Notes under the pieces: model-generated
Seen by the model: only the letters and a program-made list of their open reading frames with translations
Database searches by the model: none
What the model was told of the DNA's origin: nothing
Assembly: GCF_003286075.1 (NCBI RefSeq)
Contig: NZ_QLUV01000003.1
Location: 62,001 to 126,000 of the forward strand
DNA length: 64,000 bases
Direction: 5' to 3'
From: Paracoccus endophyticus
GTDB taxonomy: Bacteria > Pseudomonadota > Alphaproteobacteria > Rhodobacterales > Rhodobacteraceae
Made by a program: the position numbers and the translations under genes
In this document: piece after piece, positions 29,609 to 37,909 of the stretch
Position numbering within the stretch: the stretch's first letter is position 1
How the letters are laid out: every line of letters begins with the position of its first letter

Positions 29609-30589
29609 GTGGCAACGGACGATCCGCGTGACGGCGCGGCCGAGGTCGCGCCGTTCCACCTGCTGCCCGGCGATCCCGCGCCCCCCGCCGCATGGTGGCT
29701 GCGGACCGAGGACGGCATCCGCCTGCGCGCGGGGCTGTGGCAGCCTGTGGGCCCTGCGCGCGGCACGGTGCTGCTGTTTCAGGGCCGCACCGAGTATCTT
29801 GAGAAATACGGGCCGGTCGCCCGCTGCCTGACGGGCGCGGGGCTGGCGGTGATCGGGGTGGACTGGCGCGGACAGGGGCTGTCGGACCGGCTGCTGGCCG
29901 ATCCCCGGCTGGGCCATGTCGCGGACTTTGCCGAGTATCAGCGCGACGTGGTCGAGCTGGCGGTCGCCGCACAGGCCATGGACCTGCCGCGCCCCTGGCA
30001 TCTGCTGGCCCATTCCATGGGCGGGTGCATCGGGCTTGCCGCGCTGATGAACGGCCTGCCCGTCGACAGTGCCGCGTTTTCCGCGCCGATGTGGGGGCTG
30101 CATCATCCGCGCGTGCCGGGGGCGGTCGTGACCGGCGTGACCCGCGCCGCCCATCGGCTGAGGCGCGCGCAGCGCGTGGCGATCGGCACCGGGGGCGCGG
30201 GGACCTATCTGCTGGACGCGCCGTTCCGGGGCAACGCGCTGACCGGCGACGCCCGCCAGTGGGCGCGTCTGGTGGCGCAGGCCGGAAGCTGGCCCGACCT
30301 GACGCTGGGGGGCGCAACCTACGCCTGGATCGCCGCCGCGCGGGCCGAGATGCAGCGCCTGGCCCGCCTGCCCTCGCCCGACGTCGCCACGCTGATCGGC
30401 GTCGGCGGGGCCGAGGCGGTCGTCTCGCAGGCGGCGATCCGCAGCCGCGCCGCAGGCTGGCCGCAGGCGCGGCTGTTGCAGATTGCGGACGCGCGCCACG
30501 AACTGATGTTCGAGAGCGAGGCGCTGGCGCAGCGATTCACCGCCGCCGCTCTCGCCTTGTTCACGGCCACGACCGCACAACGGACCTGA
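29609..30589 (+). CDS. Alpha/beta hydrolase, lysophospholipase-like
   Basis: Serine hydrolase of 326 residues resembling PldB/monoacylglycerol lipases. The nucleophile elbow is AHSMGG, within LLAHSMGGCIGLAAL. An oxyanion-region motif, LLFQGRTEYLEKYG, precedes it. An acid-His part is seen near ADARHELMFE, with the catalytic His. There is no signal peptide, so it is cytosolic or peripheral. The GTG start follows the SCP2 TAA directly, indicating coupled translation. The exact start is uncertain because no strong ribosome-binding site is seen. Downstream lies a decayed insertion element. Confidence 0.85.
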   Translation: MATDDPRDGAAEVAPFHLLPGDPAPPAAWWLRTEDGIRLRAGLWQPVGPARGTVLLFQGRTEYLEKYGPVARCLTGAGLAVIGVDWRGQGLSDRLLADPRLGHVADFAEYQRDVVELAVAAQAMDLPRPWHLLAHSMGGCIGLAALMNGLPVDSAAFSAPMWGLHHPRVPGAVVTGVTRAAHRLRRAQRVAIGTGGAGTYLLDAPFRGNALTGDARQWARLVAQAGSWPDLTLGGATYAWIAAARAEMQRLARLPSPDVATLIGVGGAEAVVSQAAIRSRAAGWPQARLLQIADARHELMFESEALAQRFTAAALALFTATTAQRT

Positions 30590-30774
30590 GGCCGCGGCCT
30601 GGCGCGGCCGTTCTGCGCGTGACGAACCACCAGATTGCGGCCCATCCCGCCGGTCGCCAAGGGACGCGCAGCGACAGGGGCATGGTCCCGGTCGCGCAGT
30701 TTCGGGAGGATCGCAAAGATCTCCTCCGGCGCCTCGAGGCCGGTGCAGAGCGACCCGGTTTCCGCACCGTTCGA
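30590..30774. other. Unassigned sequence beside the IS remnant
   Basis: Between the hydrolase stop and the end of recognisable transposase sequence. Frames are open on the minus strand, but none gave a recognisable product. It may be the remainder of a broken gene or of the insertion element. Confidence 0.4.
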
Positions 30775-30940
30775 GAACCATACTCCCGAGGCGCGCCTCG
30801 CCATTGCAGCCCATTGCGATTGACGAAGACGATCTCGCTCAACACACGCCGATCACGACGTGGGGCTTTCCATGGCGCTTCGGGAAGAATGGACGGAGAC
30901 GCTCCATCTGCGCCTCGGTCAGCCAGAAAAGGTTGCTCAT
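30775..30940 (-). pseudogene. IS5-family (IS427-type) transposase remnant
   Basis: Starting at the ATG at 30940, frame one reads MSNLFWLTEAQMERLRPFFP and then meets a stop at 30839-30841. After a one-base shift the homology continues as RRVLSEIVFVNRNGLQWR and APREYG, which is the usual continuation of IS427-type transposases. The similarity ends near 30775. The full enzyme is about 250 residues, so this is a frameshifted and truncated copy that can encode no active transposase. It sits between the alpha/beta hydrolase and pgi genes. Confidence 0.75.
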
Positions 30941-30944
30941 GCAT

Positions 30945-30964
30945 CAGCCTCCTTGCGGAGGCTG
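30945..30964. terminator. Stem-loop after pgi, at the edge of the IS remnant
   Basis: CAGCCTCC TTGC GGAGGCTG, a perfect 8-bp stem with a 4-base loop, 15 bases past the pgi stop. It may terminate the zwf-pgl-pgi operon or be part of the IS leader. There is no T-run on either side. Confidence 0.45.
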
Positions 30965-30979
30965 AACCACCCCTCGGGC

Positions 30980-32635
30980 TCAGGCCTCGCCGCGCAGGTG
31001 CCGGATCCGGTCAACCAGCGCCAGGGTCGATCCGTCCTGCTCCGAGCCGGCGGCCCCCTCCAGCAGCGGCGCGACGGCCAGCGCCAGTTCCTTGCCCAGT
31101 TCGACCCCCCACTGGTCGAAGCTGTTGATGCCCAGAATGACGCCCTCGACGAACACCCGGTGTTCGTAGAGCGCCACGACCTGTCCCAGCGTGAACGGCG
31201 TCAGCTGGGCCATGACCAGCGTGGTCGAGGGCCGGTCGCCCGGAAAGACGCGGTGGCGGGCCTGACGCTCTGCCTCCGCCCCGGTCAGCCCGCGCGCGGC
31301 CATCAGGGCGCGCGCCTCGTCTAGCGACCGGCCGCGCATCAGCGCCTGGCTTTGGGCCAGGCAGTTGGCGACCAGCAGCCGGTGGTGATGGTCCAGGTCG
31401 GGCTCGTGCCCACGCGCGGCCACGATGAACTCGCACGGGACGATGCCGGTGCCCTGGTGGATCAGCTGATAGAACGCGTGCTGCCCGTTGGTCCCGGGCT
31501 CGCCCCAGACGACCGGGCCGGACGGGCGGGTCAGGTCCGACCCGTCCATCGCCACGCGCTTGCCGTTCGATTCCATCTCGAGCTGCTGAAGATAGGCGGG
31601 CAGCCGCAGCAGCCGGTTGTCATAGGGCAGGACGGCGCGGGTCGGAAACCCGCAGACCTGGTGGTGCCACAGCCCCACCAAGGCCAGGATCACCGGCATG
31701 TTGTCCGCAAGGGGCGCATCCTGGAAATGGGCGTCCATCGCCGCGCCGCCCGCCAGGAACTCGTCGAAGGCCTCCGGCCCGATCGCCAGCATCAGCGACA
31801 GGCCGATGGGGCCCCAGACCGAATAGCGCCCGCCCACCCAGTCGGCAAAGCCGAACACGCGGGACGGGTCGATGCCCCATTCGGCGGTGCGGGCACTGTC
31901 GGACGACAGGGCCACGAACTGTCGCCCCGGATCGGACACGACCCGCGCCATCCAGTCCCGGGCGGTGGCGGCATTGGTCATCGTCTCGATGGTGGTGAAG
32001 GTCTTGGACGCGACGATCACCAGCGTCGTGGCGGGGTCCAACCCGTGCAGCGTGTCCGCGATATCGGCGCCGTCGACGTTGGACACGAAATGCACGCGCG
32101 GCCCGTCATGATAGGGGGCCAGTGCCAGCGTCGCCATCGCGGGGCCCAGGTCGGACCCGCCGATGCCGATGTTGACGACATCCGTGATGGCGCCGCCCTG
32201 CCCGCGGAACGCACCTGTCCGCACCGCGCGCGCGAACTCGCCCATCCGGGCGCGGGTCGCCAGCACGTCGGGCATGACGTCGCGCCCGTCCACCAGCACC
32301 GGCCCGCCCGCCCGGCGCAGCGCGCTGTGCAGGACGGCGCGATCCTCGGTCTGGTTGATGCGGTCGCCGCGGAACAGGGCCGCGCGCGCGCCCGGAACCC
32401 TGGCGGCCAGCGCCAGCAGCAGATTGCGCGCGGCCTGGTCGATGGCGGTCTTGGACCAGTCCAGCGCCAGCCCGTCGGCCTGCGTGGTCAGCCGCGCCGC
32501 GCGGTCGGGATCGGCGGCGAACAGCGCCTCGATCCGACGGCCCCGCGTGCGGGCGCGATGGGCCGACAGGGCGTCCCATGCGGCCTCATCGGCGGCAGTG
32601 GGGGTGGCGAGGGGGAGCGCGTCGTCACTCGGCAT
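30980..32635 (-). CDS. pgi: Glucose-6-phosphate isomerase
   Basis: Cytosolic isomerase interconverting glucose-6-phosphate and fructose-6-phosphate, 551 residues. Family signatures are seen: [38 protein letters not shown], and the C-terminal motif with [12 protein letters not shown]. It is the last gene of zwf-pgl-pgi and overlaps the end of pgl by 11 bases. This grouping feeds glucose-6-phosphate into the Entner-Doudoroff/pentose phosphate routes. The IS remnant lies directly downstream. Confidence 0.97.
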   Translation of the reverse strand: MPSDDALPLATPTAADEAAWDALSAHRARTRGRRIEALFAADPDRAARLTTQADGLALDWSKTAIDQAARNLLLALAARVPGARAALFRGDRINQTEDRAVLHSALRRAGGPVLVDGRDVMPDVLATRARMGEFARAVRTGAFRGQGGAITDVVNIGIGGSDLGPAMATLALAPYHDGPRVHFVSNVDGADIADTLHGLDPATTLVIVASKTFTTIETMTNAATARDWMARVVSDPGRQFVALSSDSARTAEWGIDPSRVFGFADWVGGRYSVWGPIGLSLMLAIGPEAFDEFLAGGAAMDAHFQDAPLADNMPVILALVGLWHHQVCGFPTRAVLPYDNRLLRLPAYLQQLEMESNGKRVAMDGSDLTRPSGPVVWGEPGTNGQHAFYQLIHQGTGIVPCEFIVAARGHEPDLDHHHRLLVANCLAQSQALMRGRSLDEARALMAARGLTGAEAERQARHRVFPGDRPSTTLVMAQLTPFTLGQVVALYEHRVFVEGVILGINSFDQWGVELGKELALAVAPLLEGAAGSEQDGSTLALVDRIRHLRGEA

Positions 32636-33293
32636 AATGCACCGTCATGTCCTTGAGCAGCGCGGCGATGGGCGCCTGTTCAGGGGGCAGGCCCACGGCG
32701 CGGTCCAGTGCGGCGCGCTTTTCGGGTCCCGCGATCATCAGGAACGCCTCGGTCGCGCCCTTCAGCACCGGCAGGGTCAGCGTCACGCGGGGCTCGTCGG
32801 CCGTCTCGCTGCGGATCGGCAGCACGGGGGGCGCGTCGGGCGCAAGCGCGGCCGCCAGGCCCTGCGCGCCCGGAAACAGGCTGGCGGTGTGCATGTCCTC
32901 GCCCATGCCCAGCAACACGACCGACAGGGGCAGAACGCCCGCGACCAGCGCCGAGGCCGCGGCGGCGCCCGCCTCCGGGTCAAGGGCGGGATCGTACAGA
33001 TCGACCAGCGTGGCGGGAACCCCCTCGTCCAGCAGATGGCGGCGGATCAGCCGGGCATTGGACCGCGGATGGTCGGACGGCACCCAGCGTTCGTCGCCGG
33101 GGATGATCGTCACGCGGTCCCAGTCGAGCGGCGCGGCCGACAGCGCCTTGAACACCGGCACCGGGGTCGAGCCGCCGGGCAGCGACAGCGTCGCGCGATC
33201 CTGCACCCGCAGCGCCATGCCCAGGCACGTCACGATGTCATGGGCGACCGCCAGGGTCAGCGCCTCGCGGTCCGGGTGTTCGATGATCCTCAT
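32625..33293 (-). CDS. pgl: 6-phosphogluconolactonase
   Basis: DevB/SOL-type lactonase of 222 residues that hydrolyses 6-phosphogluconolactone made by Zwf. Conserved stretches are [32 protein letters not shown] and [16 protein letters not shown]. It lies seven bases after the zwf stop and overlaps pgi by 11 bases, so the three genes form one operon. Confidence 0.95.
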   Translation of the reverse strand: MRIIEHPDREALTLAVAHDIVTCLGMALRVQDRATLSLPGGSTPVPVFKALSAAPLDWDRVTIIPGDERWVPSDHPRSNARLIRRHLLDEGVPATLVDLYDPALDPEAGAAAASALVAGVLPLSVVLLGMGEDMHTASLFPGAQGLAAALAPDAPPVLPIRSETADEPRVTLTLPVLKGATEAFLMIAGPEKRAALDRAVGLPPEQAPIAALLKDMTVHYAE

Positions 33294-33300
33294 CCTGCCC

Positions 33301-34752
33301 TCATGTCTTGATCTCGCGCCAGCGGCGGCCGTCGCGGTGCATCAGCCCCAAGGATTCCTCGGGGCCGCTGGTTCCGGGATCATAGGGTTCCGGCTGCGTC
33401 TTCGACGCCTCCCACGCGGCGATCACCGGGTCGGTCCAGGCCCAGGCCGCCTCGACCTCGTCGCCGCGCATGAACAGCGTCTGGTTGCCGCGGATCACAT
33501 CGGTGATCAGCCGCTCGTAGGCGTCGGGCATGTCGGTGCCGTCCCGCCCCAGTGCCTCGGCGAACGACATGTCCAGCGGCACCTGCACCAGCCGCATCCC
33601 CCCCGGCCCCGGCTCCTTGATCATCACCTTGAGGTTCATGCCCTCGTTCGGTTGCAGCCGGATGACAAGCTGGTTGGCCTTCTGCGGGCCCGAGTCGTCA
33701 AAGATGGAATGCGGCGGCAGGCGGAACACGATCGCGATCTCGCTGGTGCGCGCGCGCAGCCGCTTGCCCGTGCGCAGATAGAACGGCACCCCCTGCCAGC
33801 GCCAGTTGGCGATCCGCAGCTTCAGCGCGACAAAGCTTTCGGTCCGGCTGTCGGGGTTTTCCACGTCGTCCAGATAGCCGGGGGTGTCGCCGTCCGCGAC
33901 ATACTGGCCGCGCACGATGTCGCCGGGGGCCAGCGGCTCCAGCGCGCGGATGACCTTGAGCTTTTCGTCCCGCACTGCGGCGGGGTCGAAGTGATAGGGC
34001 GGCTCCATCGCGATCAGGCAGACAAGCTGCATCAGGTGGTTCTGGATCATGTCGCGCATGGCGCCGGACTGGTCGTAATAGGCCCCCCGCCCCGCCACCC
34101 CCATGGTTTCGGCCACGGTGATCTGCACATGGTCGATATAGTGGGCGTTCCACAGCGGCTCGAACAGCATGTTGGCAAAGCGCACCGCCATCAGGTTCTG
34201 GACGGTTTCCTTGCCCAGGTAATGGTCGATCCGATAGATCTGCCCCTCGTCGAAATGCCGCGCCAGCGTTTCGTTCAGCGCGCGGGCGGACCCGAGGTCG
34301 CGGCCGAACGGCTTTTCCACGACGATCCGGCTGTCGCCGTCGGCGATGCCGTGCCCGGCCAGCCGTTCCGCGAGGGCGCCGAACAGGACGGGCGCCACCG
34401 AGAAGTAAAAGGCGCGGATCACGCCCGGGCGCATCAGCGCGGACAGTTGCGCCCAGCCTTCGTCGCCGGTTGCGTCCAGCGCGACATAGTGCAGCCGGTC
34501 CAGGAACGCGGGCAGGTCCGGGGACTGCGCGCGGGCCGGGTCGAACTCGGCGATGGCGGCGGCGGTGTCGGCGCGGAACGCGGCCTCGTCCGTCGCGGTG
34601 CGGGCGGCGCCGATGATGCGGACGGTGTCGGGGAACTGGCCGGCGGCATGGCGGCGAAACAGCCCCGGCAGAATCTTGCGGCGCGCAAGGTCACCCGTCG
34701 CGCCGAAGATGACAAGGTCGAAGTCCTCGACCTGGATGAGCCGCGAGACCAT
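33301..34752 (-). CDS. zwf: Glucose-6-phosphate 1-dehydrogenase
   Basis: NAD(P)-dependent enzyme oxidising glucose-6-phosphate to 6-phosphogluconolactone. The 483-residue protein shows the nucleotide-binding IFGATGDLARRK (about 15-26), the VEKPFGRD motif, and the active-site RIDHYLGKETVQN with the catalytic His. The ATG at 34752 follows GGAGG, and the longer open frame upstream is a shadow. It is the first gene of the zwf-pgl-pgi operon. Confidence 0.97.
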   Translation of the reverse strand: MVSRLIQVEDFDLVIFGATGDLARRKILPGLFRRHAAGQFPDTVRIIGAARTATDEAAFRADTAAAIAEFDPARAQSPDLPAFLDRLHYVALDATGDEGWAQLSALMRPGVIRAFYFSVAPVLFGALAERLAGHGIADGDSRIVVEKPFGRDLGSARALNETLARHFDEGQIYRIDHYLGKETVQNLMAVRFANMLFEPLWNAHYIDHVQITVAETMGVAGRGAYYDQSGAMRDMIQNHLMQLVCLIAMEPPYHFDPAAVRDEKLKVIRALEPLAPGDIVRGQYVADGDTPGYLDDVENPDSRTESFVALKLRIANWRWQGVPFYLRTGKRLRARTSEIAIVFRLPPHSIFDDSGPQKANQLVIRLQPNEGMNLKVMIKEPGPGGMRLVQVPLDMSFAEALGRDGTDMPDAYERLITDVIRGNQTLFMRGDEVEAAWAWTDPVIAAWEASKTQPEPYDPGTSGPEESLGLMHRDGRRWREIKT

Positions 34753-34847
34753 CGGTGCCTCCGTCCGTTGCGGGGCGGTGCTAGGCGATGCCGGCCACCG
34801 CGGCAAGCCGCCTGGCGCGGCCGGCTGGGGCGGGGCGGCGGTCGGGG

Positions 34848-35399
34848 TCATGGCGACGCCGCGCGCGCCAGCGCCTTGGCCAGCCGCGGCAGCCGCGCAC
34901 GCGCCATCAGGTCGCGCAGCGCCACCGGTCCCCCCACGGCCCGCGCCCGCGCATGGGTTGCCGCCACGATCTGCGCGACGGGGTCGGGGGCGCGGTGGTG
35001 CAGGTCGATCAGGAACGCGTCGGGATGGACGGCGGACAGCCCCAGCGCGGCGGTGGCGCGGCGGGGAAAGTCGCGCAGGTTCGCGGTCACGATCAGCGGG
35101 GCGCCCGCGGCCAGCGCCGCCTCGGCGACGTGACGGTCGGCAGGGTCGGGCCAGTCCACCCCCAGCGCCGCGCTGCCATCGTCCGGCACGCTGGCCTCGG
35201 GAAAGCGGTCGGTCAGCAGGGCAATGTCCGCCCCGGCCACCGCGGCGTCGTCCGGGCCAAGCCGTGCCGCTGCGTGCCGCCATTCGGCCAGGATGCGGGC
35301 CGACCAGACCGGCTGGAACAGCCCGGCCGCCGCCGCACCCGTCAGGATTTCGCGCAGGACGGTGGGGTAAAGGACGCAGGCGTCCAGGACCGCCTTCAT
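34848..35399 (-). CDS. PIN-domain protein
   Basis: A 183-residue PIN-fold protein, a family of Mg-dependent ribonucleases. The first acidic site is in VLDACVLYPTVLREIL (Asp about 6). Other acids expected in the fold are in the HVAEAALAAGA and TANLRDFP region. It resembles PIN_3-type stand-alone proteins. No antitoxin gene is adjacent. Instead its ATG overlaps the stop of an rRNA-methyltransferase-like gene as ATGA. Whether it is a toxin or an RNA-processing enzyme cannot be decided from the sequence. Confidence 0.78.
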   Translation of the reverse strand: MKAVLDACVLYPTVLREILTGAAAAGLFQPVWSARILAEWRHAAARLGPDDAAVAGADIALLTDRFPEASVPDDGSAALGVDWPDPADRHVAEAALAAGAPLIVTANLRDFPRRATAALGLSAVHPDAFLIDLHHRAPDPVAQIVAATHARARAVGGPVALRDLMARARLPRLAKALARAASP

Positions 35400-36637
35400 C
35401 CGTCCAGCCGGAAGAACAGCGCCTTGAGATAGCCGCTTTCGGCCAGTTGCGGCAGCATCGGATGGTCGGGGCCGGCGAACCCGGTGTGGATCAGCTGCAT
35501 CCGCCGCCCGCCGCGGCCGATGCCCCGCGCGCTGGCGTTGCGGAACGCGGCCAGATCGGCCGCGTGGCTGCAGGAACACAGGCCCAGATACCCGCCGGGC
35601 GCCACCAGCGCCGCGGCCAGGCGCGCCACCCGTTCATAGGCGCGCAACCCGGCCTCGAGCGCGGGCCTTGCCGGGGCGAACGCGGGGGGATCGCAGATCA
35701 CCACGTCGAAGCGCGCGCCCTCGGCGGCCAGCGCCTCCATCTGCGCGAAGGCGTCGCCCTGCCGCGTCGTCAGACGGGCGGCTGCCCCCATCGCATCGGC
35801 GCCCGCCCGCGCCAGCGCCAGCGCCGGGGCCGAGGCATCGACGCAGGTCGCCTGCGCCGCGCCCGCCGCCAGCGCCGCAAGGCCGAAGCCGCCGACGTGG
35901 CTGAACACGTCCAGCACCCGCGCGCCCGGCGCAAGACGCTGGGTAAAGGCCTGGTTCGGGCGCTGGTCAAAGAACAGGCCGGTCTTTTGCCCGCCCATCA
36001 GGTCGGCCAGATAGACCGCGCCGTTCATCGGCACCGGCACGGGGGCCGCGACCCCGCCCGCCAGGACCGCGGTCCGGTCGTCCAGCCCCTCCAGCGCGCG
36101 GGCGCGGCCGCTGCCGTTCAGGATGATGGTGGCGACCCCTGTCACCTCGGCCAGCGCGGCGGCCAGGTCGCCCGCCATCCGGTCGGCCCAGGCAGCGTTG
36201 GGCTGGATGACCGCGGCGTCGCCGAAGCGGTCGATGATGGTGCCCGGCAGGCCGTCCGCCTCGGCATGGACCAGCCGATAGAAGGGGGCGTCGAACAGCC
36301 GCTCGCGCAGGGCAAGGGCCCGGCGCAAGCGCCCCGCCAGCCACGTCCGGTCGATCTGCGCGCCGGGGTCGGCGTCCATCATGCGCGCGACGATGCGGGA
36401 CGCCGGGTTGACGGTGACGACGCCCAGATGCGCGCGCTCGGCATCCTCGAGCCGGGCAAAGCTGCCGGGTGCGAGGGTGCCGGTGCGCCGGTCCAGCACC
36501 AGCTCGTCGGCATAGACCCAGGGAAAGCCGTGCCGGATCGCGCGGGCGTTCGCCTTGGGGCGCAGGCGGACGACGGGCAGGCCTGCGGCCGCAGGGGCGT
36601 GGCCATCGGTGGCCGGGTCGGCGGGGGCGTGGGTCAT
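35396..36637 (-). CDS. Class I SAM-dependent rRNA methyltransferase, RlmI-like
   Basis: Methyltransferase of 413 residues of the RlmI/RlmK (COG1092) family. An N-terminal PUA-like domain (about 20-95, with AIRHGFPWVYADEL) precedes a Rossmann domain. The SAM-binding motif is VLDVFSHVGGFGLAAL and the catalytic-type motif is VICDPPAF. The RlmI catalytic-region cysteine lies in LCSCSH. The E. coli relative makes m5C1962 in 23S rRNA; the site here is inferred. The ATG follows AAGGAG. The stop overlaps the PIN gene start. Confidence 0.85.
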   Translation of the reverse strand: MTHAPADPATDGHAPAAAGLPVVRLRPKANARAIRHGFPWVYADELVLDRRTGTLAPGSFARLEDAERAHLGVVTVNPASRIVARMMDADPGAQIDRTWLAGRLRRALALRERLFDAPFYRLVHAEADGLPGTIIDRFGDAAVIQPNAAWADRMAGDLAAALAEVTGVATIILNGSGRARALEGLDDRTAVLAGGVAAPVPVPMNGAVYLADLMGGQKTGLFFDQRPNQAFTQRLAPGARVLDVFSHVGGFGLAALAAGAAQATCVDASAPALALARAGADAMGAAARLTTRQGDAFAQMEALAAEGARFDVVICDPPAFAPARPALEAGLRAYERVARLAAALVAPGGYLGLCSCSHAADLAAFRNASARGIGRGGRRMQLIHTGFAGPDHPMLPQLAESGYLKALFFRLDG

Positions 36638-36754
36638 CGCAAGCTCCTTGTTGCGGGGCTGTCGCACGGCGGCGCGGGCGGAACAAGCGCCGCGGCGCGG
36701 ACGGGGGGCCCGCTTGGCAGGCCGCGGCATCGGGAAAGCCACGCGACCGGGGCG

Positions 36755-37549
36755 TCAGGCCGCGGCGCGCAGGTCCGCGGGGACAAAGGGTGCGATCGTC
36801 ACCCCGGCGCCGTCGAAGACGCAGAACGAGCCCTGCGGCACCTCGAGCCAGTCGGCCTGGTCCCCCTCCAGCGGCTCGGACACGACGGCGCAGCCCTGCC
36901 GGCTGTCGGACCAGCGGTGATACAGCGACGGCGCCTGGTCGTCCGAGGCATAGCGCACCGCATAAAGCCGCCGCCCATCCGAAAAGGCGCAGGTCAGGCG
37001 GACATGGGGGGCCGTTCCGCGCGCGACCGCCAGCGCCTGGAACCGGGCCGTCGCCCGCGCCAGCGCGCCGGCGGGATCGGCGTCCAGCCCCTCGCCCAGC
37101 GCGACCAGGAACAGCGCCTCGCTGTCGGTGGCGCCCTTGCGGTGCGGATACAGGTCGTCCGAGATCAGCACCTCGGCCGACCGCCGCCAGCCGTCATAGC
37201 CGCCGAACTGGCCGTTGTGCATGAACGACCAGCGCCCGACCGCGAACGGATGGCAGTTGTTGCGGCTGGTCGCCGTCCCGGTCGAGGCGCGGACATGGGC
37301 CATGAACAGGGGCGAGCGGACCGTGGCGGTCAGGCTGCGCAGGTTCGGGTCGGACCAGGCGGGCATCACGTCGCGGTACAGCCCCGGCTCGTCCCGGTCG
37401 CCGTACCAGGCGATGCCGAAGCCGTCTGCGTTGACCGCCGTGTGACAGCGCGTGGCGCCATGGCTTTGCCGGACCAGCGAATGGCCGGGCCGGCTGACGA
37501 TGTCTTCAAGATAGATCGGCCTGCCGATATAGGCCGCCCAGCGGCACAT
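36755..37549 (-). CDS. Class II glutamine amidotransferase (YafJ-like)
   Basis: Ntn-hydrolase of 264 residues whose N-terminal Met-Cys gives a mature catalytic Cys (MCRWAAYIG). Other motifs are NADGFGIAWYG, AHVRASTG and NCHPFAVGRWSFMHNGQFGG, as in GATase_2 domains. No synthase domain is fused, so the acceptor of the ammonia is unknown. It is a single gene between the rRNA methyltransferase and the DUF1330 gene, all on the same strand. Confidence 0.88.
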   Translation of the reverse strand: MCRWAAYIGRPIYLEDIVSRPGHSLVRQSHGATRCHTAVNADGFGIAWYGDRDEPGLYRDVMPAWSDPNLRSLTATVRSPLFMAHVRASTGTATSRNNCHPFAVGRWSFMHNGQFGGYDGWRRSAEVLISDDLYPHRKGATDSEALFLVALGEGLDADPAGALARATARFQALAVARGTAPHVRLTCAFSDGRRLYAVRYASDDQAPSLYHRWSDSRQGCAVVSEPLEGDQADWLEVPQGSFCVFDGAGVTIAPFVPADLRAAA

Positions 37550-37609
37550 GCCTGTCCCTTTTTGTTCTGCTTTGCCCGCAGGCTAGCAGGCACGGGTCAA
37601 GACTTCACC

Positions 37610-37909
37610 TTATTTCGTGCCGTCGCCGTTCTCGTCCACGATCACAAGGTCGCGTTCGGCGGCCCCGCGGGCGTGGTCCAGCGCCGCCTGATACTCGGCC
37701 GAGCGATAGCACGCCTCGGCGGCCTCGAGGCTGGGAAAGCGGGCGACGACGTTGCGGGCCCGGTCGGTGCCCTCAAGCTGGACGTGGCGGCCCGACCGGG
37801 ACAGGAACACGCCCCCATGGGCGGCGATCGCCGGACCCGCCAGCGCGGCATAGCGGGCATAGCGGTCGGGATCGGTGACGGTCACATGGGCGATCCACAG
37901 CGCGGTCAT
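37610..37909 (-). CDS. DUF1330 domain protein
   Basis: A 99-residue cytosolic protein of the DUF1330 (dimeric alpha/beta-barrel) family, recognised from the [19 protein letters not shown] opening, the [18 protein letters not shown] motif and an acidic tail. The function is unknown. Its ATG overlaps the alaS stop (ATGA), so it is translated from the alaS transcript. Confidence 0.85.
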   Translation of the reverse strand: MTALWIAHVTVTDPDRYARYAALAGPAIAAHGGVFLSRSGRHVQLEGTDRARNVVARFPSLEAAEACYRSAEYQAALDHARGAAERDLVIVDENGDGTK

